From contig CAKZUQ010000050.1 of NCBI GenBank assembly GCA_937923325.1, positions 1-23,122 on the forward strand: 23,122 nucleotides of DNA, in the 5' to 3' direction. This document shows positions 14,977-21,063 of the stretch, in pieces (position 1 is the first letter of the stretch; each line of letters opens with the position of its first letter). A model generated the notes under the pieces. It was not told the DNA's origin, made no database searches, and worked only from the letters and a program-made list of their open reading frames with translations. This DNA comes from an uncultured Bacteriovoracaceae bacterium (lineage in GTDB: Bacteria; Bdellovibrionota; Bacteriovoracia; Bacteriovoracales; Bacteriovoracaceae). Position numbers and translations under genes: made by a program.

Positions 14977-16277
14977 AGGTGCTTTGTAGGAAAATCTGAG
15001 TCATTTTTTACTTCAATCGTATACTTTTCTAGTATATCAATAAAATGATCTCTTCCATTTTTAACGTCTTTTTTGCTTATGAATAAATAAGTATCATTTT
15101 TATCTTTTCGGTCTAGGTAGTTTTGGATCAAGAAATTTAGTTCTTTTGGAATGAACGTTTTTCTTTCACCTTTTTGATTGGACTCAAAACGATTCGCGTT
15201 ACTTAAAATATATTGGTACATTTTTTTTTGTTGTGCTGGAACTTTAAAAATATTGTTGATCTTAGTATTCATATTTAAAAATGAGTACACAATAATTTGT
15301 TCATCAATTAAGTGATTGCTTAAAACAAAGTCCAATGAATTTACAGAATATTTTTTCTCTTTTTGTTCAGGATATTTGTCTTTGAGTATGTCTGATAGCT
15401 CTTTCTTTATTTTATCAGAAAATTTTTGATAGTGAGATGCAAAGTAAATTAGTGTTTCTAAGTACGGTTTTGCAATCTTTACTGTAATTATTTGCCAAGC
15501 TAGATTTGAAATATAATGCTTAACAAGTTCGATATCTTCTTCTATTTTTTCACTTGGAATGATTGCAAGAATTAAACCTTTCTCACCTTTAAAAGTGATG
15601 CTTAGAGATGAGTCAATTTCTGAAACACTATTAATGATTGTTTCTATTGAATCTTCTTTTGAGAAGTGTGTTCTATCAAGTTCAAATTTGTTTTTAGGGT
15701 AGTAAAGTTGATTGATTTTCTTTATACCTTTTTTGATAAAGATTTTACAATACTCTATTAGAAGCTCTCCACTTGCAATCGCATCGTCTAGAGCTCTATG
15801 GGCATTGTTGTGAGTAAGGTTAAATAAGTTACTCATGTAAGTGAGGTTTGAACTAGTGATTTCGGGAATGAGATGTTTTGTCATTACATTTGTGCATATC
15901 ACCTTATTTTTCAATTCAGGCATCTTTAACCTAGATAAAACCGAATTTAGAAATGGAACATCAAAAGAAGTGTTGTGAGCGACAAGGATGTCATCGCCAA
16001 TAAAATCGACAATTTGATCAATGACTTCAGCTATTTTAGGCTTACCAATAACATCCTTTTGTTTAATTGATGTCAGTTTCTGAATAAAATCAGGGATTTT
16101 TATTTCTGGGTCAATCAGAATACTTAACTTCTCCTCAATTTTAAGGTTTTTAATTTTCACCATTCCAATTTCAATGATTCTATCATTGTTATGGTTTCCG
16201 CCTGTTGTTTCGAGGTCAATAACACAAAACTTTAAGTCATGTATCATATCATAAGAATGTTGATCGACTTGCTTCAT
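14973..16277 (-). CDS. DEDDh 3'-5' exonuclease (DNA polymerase III epsilon-like) with long C-terminal extension
   Basis: N-terminal exonuclease domain (about residues 15-180) with the complete DEDDh set: CVIDLETTG (Asp21, Glu23), HNTSFD (Asp106), and AHRALDDA (His160, Asp165). The rest of the protein (about 185-434) is a C-terminal extension of about 250 residues, Lys-rich, in which I recognise no domain; replicative epsilon subunits are only about 240 residues in all. It is therefore more likely a repair or accessory exonuclease than DnaQ proper. It is last in an operon with punA and the pyrimidine phosphorylase: only one base separates the punA stop from its ATG. The two stop codons at its 3' end and that of the convergent kinase gene overlap. 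Confidence 0.88.
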   Translation of the reverse strand: MKQVDQHSYDMIHDLKFCVIDLETTGGNHNNDRIIEIGMVKIKNLKIEEKLSILIDPEIKIPDFIQKLTSIKQKDVIGKPKIAEVIDQIVDFIGDDILVAHNTSFDVPFLNSVLSRLKMPELKNKVICTNVMTKHLIPEITSSNLTYMSNLFNLTHNNAHRALDDAIASGELLIEYCKIFIKKGIKKINQLYYPKNKFELDRTHFSKEDSIETIINSVSEIDSSLSITFKGEKGLILAIIPSEKIEEDIELVKHYISNLAWQIITVKIAKPYLETLIYFASHYQKFSDKIKKELSDILKDKYPEQKEKKYSVNSLDFVLSNHLIDEQIIVYSFLNMNTKINNIFKVPAQQKKMYQYILSNANRFESNQKGERKTFIPKELNFLIQNYLDRKDKNDTYLFISKKDVKNGRDHFIDILEKYTIEVKNDSDFPTKHL

Positions 16278-16278
16278 A

Positions 16279-17097
16279 TTATTTTGATATTTCCTGAATA
16301 CTTTTATTTAATAGATTTGCAAAATTATTCATTGCGATTCTTGCTACATCTTTTACATCATCGTGACTTAATTTTTCGTCTCTCATTCCTGCGGCCATAT
16401 TGGTCACGCATGAGATACCTGCAACTTTTAATCCCATGTGGTTTGCTGCAATCGCTTCATGTACAGTACTCATTCCAACGAGGTCTCCACCAAGAATTCT
16501 AAGCATTTTAATTTCTGCTGGAGTTTCATAACTTGGGCCCAAAACGCCCATATATGTTCCTGTTTGTGCTTTGATACCAAGAGTTTCATAAGCATTTTTG
16601 ATCGAAGATACTAGGTCTTTATTAAATACTTCTGTCATATCAGGAAAACGTGGACCTAAGTCGGCAATGTTTTTTCCGACAAGTGGATTTTTTCCAGTCA
16701 TGTTTATTTGATCTTTGATTATGACAAGATCTCCAGGGTTATACTCTGAGTTTATTCCTCCTGAAGCATTTGTGAGAATTAAATTTTTAATCCCTAAAGA
16801 TGCCATAACTCTTATTGGAAATACAACATCACTCAGGTCATGACCTTCATACACATGATATCTTCCTTGCATTATTAAAACATCTATTCCATCAGTCTTT
16901 CCAAATACTAGCTGCCCAGCATGTCCTGTAACAGTAGTTTGGTGAAAGCCTGGAATCTCACTATAGGGAATTATTATTTTGTCTTCTAGTTTTTCAACAT
17001 AAATTCCAAGACCAGAACCTAGGACAGCTCCAGTTAAAGGAGTTCTATCTGTCTTTGTTCTTATGTATTCAGCAGCTGTATTTATTCTATCAATCAT
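16279..17097 (-). CDS. punA: Purine nucleoside phosphorylase, trimeric PunA type
   Basis: Cytosolic enzyme that splits purine nucleosides with phosphate to free base and (deoxy)ribose 1-phosphate. Seen: phosphate-binding VLGSGLG (25-31), GRYHVYEGH (78-86), TNASGGIN (109-116), GPSYETPAE (187-195, Glu191), GMSTVHE (208-214) and VTNMAAG (231-237, base-binding Asn233 in the position of human Asn243). Length of 272 matches the low-molecular-mass trimeric family, which prefers guanosine and inosine. The gene starts three bases after the pyrimidine phosphorylase stop and ends one base before the exonuclease start, so the three genes form one transcript. Together with the nearby NupC transporter it forms a salvage pathway. 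Confidence 0.94.
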   Translation of the reverse strand: MIDRINTAAEYIRTKTDRTPLTGAVLGSGLGIYVEKLEDKIIIPYSEIPGFHQTTVTGHAGQLVFGKTDGIDVLIMQGRYHVYEGHDLSDVVFPIRVMASLGIKNLILTNASGGINSEYNPGDLVIIKDQINMTGKNPLVGKNIADLGPRFPDMTEVFNKDLVSSIKNAYETLGIKAQTGTYMGVLGPSYETPAEIKMLRILGGDLVGMSTVHEAIAANHMGLKVAGISCVTNMAAGMRDEKLSHDDVKDVARIAMNNFANLLNKSIQEISK

Positions 17098-17100
17098 CGA

Positions 17101-18423
17101 TTATTTTCCTTCTATTACTTCAAAAATTGTTTGTGGCTTATCTATTTTTTTTGTTGTTAACTTCATCGCCACTTTTAAAAATCTTTCTTCAATGTATTTT
17201 ACTTTCTCAAGTTGGTCTTTGTTATGATAAATCGTAAAAAGTACATCTCCAACTTTAACTTTGTCTGAAAGTTTCTTATTAAAAATGAATCCAACTCCAA
17301 AGTCGATAGAGTCTGTCTTTACTTTCCTTCCACCGCCAAGTTCCGTACAGAGAAGTCCAATCTCATCACATTTAAAAGATTTGATATAACCAGCTTTTGG
17401 AGCTTTTACTTCGTACTGCTCTTTTGCAATAGGTAGTTTTGTATAGTCATTAATAAATTTAGTGTCTCCACCTTGGGCTTTGATAAGTTCTTCAAATTTC
17501 TTAAGAGCAGATCCATCTTTAATAGATTTTTTTGCTTTAATTAGTGCCTTTGAATATGACTTTTCTACCCCTGCTAATTTTATCATCCAAGCCGCTAGAG
17601 CTAGTGATAAATCAGTTAAATCTTTTGGTCCATTACCTTTTAACGTTTCAACAGACTCAATGATTTCAAGTGAGTTACCAACATTTAAACCAAGTGGTTG
17701 ATCCATATTCGTAATTAAAGCAACAGACTTTTTATTAAATCTTTTTGCCGTGTTTAAGATACTCCTTGCCAGTTTTTTTGCTTCACCTTTCTTTTTCATG
17801 AAAGCGCCTGAACCAACTTTAATATCCATAACAACACCATTAGCACCTTCTGCTAATTTTTTACTCATAATCGATGCAGTAATTAGCGGAATAGAATCAA
17901 TTGTTGCTGTTACATCTCTAAGAGCGTAGATGATCCTATCTGCAGGTGCTATTTCTTTTGTTTGTCCAATTAAGACTTGTCCATTTTTATTTAAAAGCTT
18001 TGAGAAGTCATCTAATCCAATATCAGTTTTAAAACCTTTAATAGATTCAACTTTGTCTACAGTTCCACCAGTAAAACCTAATCCACGACCAGCAATCATT
18101 GGAACTTTTACTCCACAAGCAGCAGCAATAGGAGCAAGGATAAATGAAGCTTTATCTCCTATACCTCCAGTTGAATGTTTATCTATAACATTTTGCCCTT
18201 CAAAACTTAAAGTTCTACCAGAGTAGAGCATGGCATCTGTTAAAGCAGCTGTTTCTGTTGTTGTCATACCGTTTAAGAAGATTGCCATTAGTAGGGCCGT
18301 CATTTGGTATTCATGAATTTTTTTACTTGTTAAACCTTCAATAACCCATTTGATTTCTTTTGGATCAAGTTCAAGTCCACGTTTTTTCTTGTCGATAATT
18401 TCGTACATCGAATAGTTTGTCAT
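17101..18423 (-). CDS. Pyrimidine nucleoside / thymidine phosphorylase
   Basis: Phosphorolysis of thymidine, uridine or deoxyuridine to base and pentose 1-phosphate. Seen: the family signature around DKHSTGGIGDKASF (81-94) followed by MIAGRGLGFTGGTVDK, helical alpha domain at the N-terminus, MDIKVGSGAFMK in the phosphate-binding half, and a C-terminal domain (about 340-440). Length of 440 and sequence fit the DeoA/Pdp family; I cannot separate thymidine-specific DeoA from broader Pdp by sight. It is first in the minus-strand operon and divergent from the small membrane protein gene at 18545. A TATAAT-like box on the minus strand (complement of 18446-18451) is close upstream but lacks a convincing -35. 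Confidence 0.93.
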   Translation of the reverse strand: MTNYSMYEIIDKKKRGLELDPKEIKWVIEGLTSKKIHEYQMTALLMAIFLNGMTTTETAALTDAMLYSGRTLSFEGQNVIDKHSTGGIGDKASFILAPIAAACGVKVPMIAGRGLGFTGGTVDKVESIKGFKTDIGLDDFSKLLNKNGQVLIGQTKEIAPADRIIYALRDVTATIDSIPLITASIMSKKLAEGANGVVMDIKVGSGAFMKKKGEAKKLARSILNTAKRFNKKSVALITNMDQPLGLNVGNSLEIIESVETLKGNGPKDLTDLSLALAAWMIKLAGVEKSYSKALIKAKKSIKDGSALKKFEELIKAQGGDTKFINDYTKLPIAKEQYEVKAPKAGYIKSFKCDEIGLLCTELGGGRKVKTDSIDFGVGFIFNKKLSDKVKVGDVLFTIYHNKDQLEKVKYIEERFLKVAMKLTTKKIDKPQTIFEVIEGK

Positions 18424-18544
18424 ATTCTACTTTTCCAGTTTGTTAATTATAATTGCTAAATTTAAAAGGAATACCTATCATATTAATAACTTGTTTGACT
18501 TGTAAAATCTCGATTTTGGTTACGCAAAGCGCATAGGAGCATAA
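18424..18544. promoter_or_regulatory. Divergent intergenic region
   Basis: This 121-base gap must hold the promoters for the salvage operon (left) and the small membrane protein (right). Visible elements: ATTATA at 18446-18451, a TATAAT on the minus strand; TTGACT at 18495-18500 on the plus strand, without a good -10 at the right spacing; and AGGAG at 18535-18539, the ribosome binding site for the gene at 18545. Promoter assignment is uncertain. Confidence 0.35.
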
Positions 18545-18949
18545 ATGAAATTTATTTTTAGTTTGTTAGTTTTTACAATTTCTTTTTCGACATATAGTGC
18601 CGACAGTTCACCTGTGGATGAGCTAGTTAAGGAAAGTAAAAGCGACCTTTTAATTGTTGCCGGTGGTGGACTTGCTGGAGCTATCTTGGGTCTATCCACT
18701 TTATCTTTTGTTGATGAGCCAAAGAAACACACTAAAAATATACTTACTGGAGCGTCTATAGGTATTATAGCTGGTGTTATCTATGTTGCTTATACTCAGG
18801 CTTATGAAACAAAACAATCTGTTTATAGTAATATAGACTCAAAAGACTTTGATACAATTTCTAGAGACTCTTGGCACAACGAAGAGTTTTCAAAGTATAA
18901 TTCTAATCTATCAGCTCAAAAAATTGTAAACTATTCATTTTCTTATTAA
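18545..18949 (+). CDS. Small secreted or envelope protein with glycine-zipper helices
   Basis: Family not recognised. Seen: signal peptide (MKFIFSLLVFTISFSTYSA, 1-19), then two hydrophobic glycine-rich helices, about 34-54 (LLIVAGGGLAGAILGLS) and 66-83 (ILTGASIGIIAGVIYVAY), the second with Gly at four-residue spacing (69, 73, 77), followed by a polar C-terminus (about 84-134) ending in aromatic YSFSY. This resembles small glycine-zipper envelope proteins in layout. AGGAG at 18535-18539 supports the start. It is divergent from the salvage operon and lies upstream of the nucleoside transporter; a functional link is not shown. An opposite-strand frame overlapping the 5' end is a shadow. Confidence 0.75.
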   Translation: MKFIFSLLVFTISFSTYSADSSPVDELVKESKSDLLIVAGGGLAGAILGLSTLSFVDEPKKHTKNILTGASIGIIAGVIYVAYTQAYETKQSVYSNIDSKDFDTISRDSWHNEEFSKYNSNLSAQKIVNYSFSY

Positions 18950-19007
18950 TAGATCTAAAAATTAAAGAATTCATACTTTTAATTAACTTCTTGTAATTTA
19001 ATTTCTT

Positions 19008-19021
19008 CTTAGATATCTAAG
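19008..19021. promoter_or_regulatory. 14-bp perfect palindrome before nupC
   Basis: CTTAGATATCTAAG is a perfect inverted repeat about 42 bases before the transporter ATG. A TTGTAA lies at 18991-18996, 17 bases before TATCTA (19014-19019), so the palindrome would overlap a weak -10. It may be an operator. The rest of the 114-base gap is AT-rich, with an imperfect stem at about 18960-18984 that could end the upstream gene. Confidence 0.35.
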
Positions 19022-19063
19022 GGTTAGGTATTTTTAGCACAAAATAATTCACAAAGAGGATAT

Positions 19064-20281
19064 ATGGAAAGGTTGATTTCAGTTTTTGGTCTACTTACGA
19101 TGATAGCAATTGCTTTTAGCTTAAGTTCATCAAGAAAAGATATTAAATGGAAAACGATTATAATGGGAATCATCCTTCAGGTTGTTTTTGGTTTATTTAT
19201 TTTAAAGACACCTTTTGGAAAAGATATCTTTGATGCCGCCAAAGAATGGTTCAATGCTATTTTAGGTTATACAGCTGAGGGAAGTAAATTCATTTTTGGA
19301 AACTTAAGTAATCCTGGAAAGTTTGGATTTATTTTCGCTTTTATGGTTCTTCCTACAATTATCTTTATGAGCTCTTTGATGAGTGTTTTGTATCATGTGG
19401 GTATAATGCAAAAGGTTGTTCAGTTTACTGCAAAAATAATGATGAAATTTATGGGGACAAGTGGTGCAGAATCTTTAAGTTCAGCAGCTAATATTTTTGT
19501 TGGTCAAACCGAAGCTCCTTTAGTTATTAAGCCGTTTGTTAATACAATGACTAAGTCTGAGCTTATGGCCTTGATGACTGGTGGTATGGCCACAGTTGCT
19601 GGTGGAGTATTAGCAGCATACGTTGGGATGGGAATAGATGCGGGGCATTTACTCGCTGCATCTGTTATGTCAGCTCCTGCAGCTCTTGTTTGTGCAAAGT
19701 TAATGGTTCCTGAGACAGAACAATCTGTCACTGAAGGAAAAATTAATATTGATCTTCCGAAAACTAGTGCAAATATAATTGATGCTGCAGCAGAGGGTGC
19801 TGGACAGGGTCTACATTTAGCATTAAATGTTGGTGCCATGTTATTAGCTTTCATTGCTTTAATTGCAATGTTTAATGGAATCATTATGTGGTTTGGTGGA
19901 TTAATTGGTTTTCCTCAATTATCTTTTGAGCTTATAATTGGATATTTATTTTCACCATTTGCTTTTTTAATGGGAGTTCCTTGGTCTGAATGCTTTGATG
20001 TTGGAGTTCTTTTAGGAAAGAAAACTGTTGTAAATGAGTTTGTAGCTTATTTGGATCTTCAAGAAGCTATCAAAAATGGACTTTCTGAAAGGTCTAGAAC
20101 CATAGCAACATATGCTCTATGTGGTTTTGCAAATTTTTCATCGATTGCAATTCAAATTGGAGGTATAGGAGGATTAGCTCCTAATAGGAGGCAAGATCTT
20201 GCTAGGCTTGGTATGAAGTCTTTAATCGCCGGGACACTTGCTTGCTTTATGACTGCTTGTATAGCAGGTATTTTCATTTAA
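19064..20281 (+). CDS. nupC: NupC-type concentrative nucleoside transporter
   Basis: Inner membrane symporter that brings nucleosides into the cell with H+ or Na+. Seen: about eight or more hydrophobic segments, and the CNT-family motifs VGQTEAPLVIKPFVNTMTKSE (in two parts, about 146-166), GGMATVAGGVLAAYVGMG (about 172-189), GVPWSECFDVG with KTVVNEFVAYLDL (about 304-335), and CGFANFSSIAIQIGG (about 352-366). Length of 405 is typical. AGAGGA at 19055-19060 is the ribosome binding site. It lies near, but on the opposite strand from, the purine and pyrimidine phosphorylase genes, giving import plus phosphorolysis in one neighbourhood. In a predator this would suit use of prey nucleosides, which is inference. 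Confidence 0.95.
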   Translation: MERLISVFGLLTMIAIAFSLSSSRKDIKWKTIIMGIILQVVFGLFILKTPFGKDIFDAAKEWFNAILGYTAEGSKFIFGNLSNPGKFGFIFAFMVLPTIIFMSSLMSVLYHVGIMQKVVQFTAKIMMKFMGTSGAESLSSAANIFVGQTEAPLVIKPFVNTMTKSELMALMTGGMATVAGGVLAAYVGMGIDAGHLLAASVMSAPAALVCAKLMVPETEQSVTEGKINIDLPKTSANIIDAAAEGAGQGLHLALNVGAMLLAFIALIAMFNGIIMWFGGLIGFPQLSFELIIGYLFSPFAFLMGVPWSECFDVGVLLGKKTVVNEFVAYLDLQEAIKNGLSERSRTIATYALCGFANFSSIAIQIGGIGGLAPNRRQDLARLGMKSLIAGTLACFMTACIAGIFI

Positions 20282-20327
20282 TAAAAATCTATTGAGTGGT
20301 TTGTTTTAACTTTATAATACATTTAAG

Positions 20328-20963
20328 TTATTGCTCAACACAAAGTATGGACTGAAATTGTGAGCAATTCCCTGTCGAATCTGACCAGGCGAGAGAATCA
20401 AATACTTGATTAGTGAATCCAAGTGAAGTTGAGTCAGAAGAAGAGTTAGATGTCCAGTCATTGCAGTTACCAACACTACTGCTCCAGTCTGAATGCAATC
20501 CTGTGAATATACCATCAGAGGCATTCGGGGAGCCGAAGTCATTTGTTAGTGGAGGGCCAAAAGTAGAACTTGATAGCGTTGTTCCTATTATTGTGCCATC
20601 TAGTCTTCTATATTCTTTTAATGGCATTAAGACCCAATCAGTTTGATTATTTATTGTTGCAATCCTTTGACTAGATACTATCATTGCTTTGTAAGTACTG
20701 GAGTTGGGTCGATTTAAACTATTTTGGCAGAGCTCATCGGCCCCTTCTATACCTCCAAAATTTCCATCATGGGCTGATTCTGTAAAAAAAATATTACAGT
20801 ACTCTCGATCTTTGCATGACTGAGCTTCATTTGAAAAACTTTCTAAATTTATTGGTTTGCAAGAAATAATGATGATAGGAAGCAACAAGAGTATGCCGGA
20901 TGATTTAAGAGAATCCTTTCGCTTTTTGTTGCAATCTCTTTTTCTGAAAATTAATATTTTCAT
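20328..20963 (-). CDS. DUF1554-type lipoprotein
   Basis: Predicted surface or periplasmic lipoprotein. Seen: an unusually long basic n-region (about 22 residues, with RKRDCNKKRK), a hydrophobic stretch and lipobox ending in Cys35 (IIISC), then the DUF1554 domain with FFTESAHDGNFGGIEGADEL and repeated NDFGSPNASDGIFTGL and NCNDWTSNS patterns, ending SILCVEQ. The domain is known mainly from Leptospira lipoproteins and related bacteria and has a C-type lectin-like or endostatin-like character; role unknown. Several cysteines suggest disulfides outside the cytoplasm. AAAAGG (complement of 20971-20976) is the ribosome binding site, which supports this start despite the long n-region. It is just downstream of the DUF285 surface protein on the same strand. 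Confidence 0.82.
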   Translation of the reverse strand: MKILIFRKRDCNKKRKDSLKSSGILLLLPIIIISCKPINLESFSNEAQSCKDREYCNIFFTESAHDGNFGGIEGADELCQNSLNRPNSSTYKAMIVSSQRIATINNQTDWVLMPLKEYRRLDGTIIGTTLSSSTFGPPLTNDFGSPNASDGIFTGLHSDWSSSVGNCNDWTSNSSSDSTSLGFTNQVFDSLAWSDSTGNCSQFQSILCVEQ

Positions 20964-21063
20964 CTTTATACCTTTTCAATTTGTTATTATCGGCTTTCTA
21001 TCCACAAAAGAGATATAGGATTCTAACTTCTGTGTCTTAAAGCTCATCAAATTGTAAATTCAC

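Noticed and set aside
17930..18226. Plus-strand frame within the pyrimidine phosphorylase gene
   Set aside because: It is antisense to the family signature region and has no start signal.
19504..19884. Minus-strand frame of 126 residues inside nupC
   Set aside because: It is opposite the conserved CNT motifs, and has no ribosome binding site or family resemblance.
20301..20330. Stem TAACTT/AAGTTA between nupC and the DUF1554 gene as a bidirectional terminator
   Set aside because: Only six A/T-rich pairs with a 12-base loop and no clear T-tract; too weak to call.
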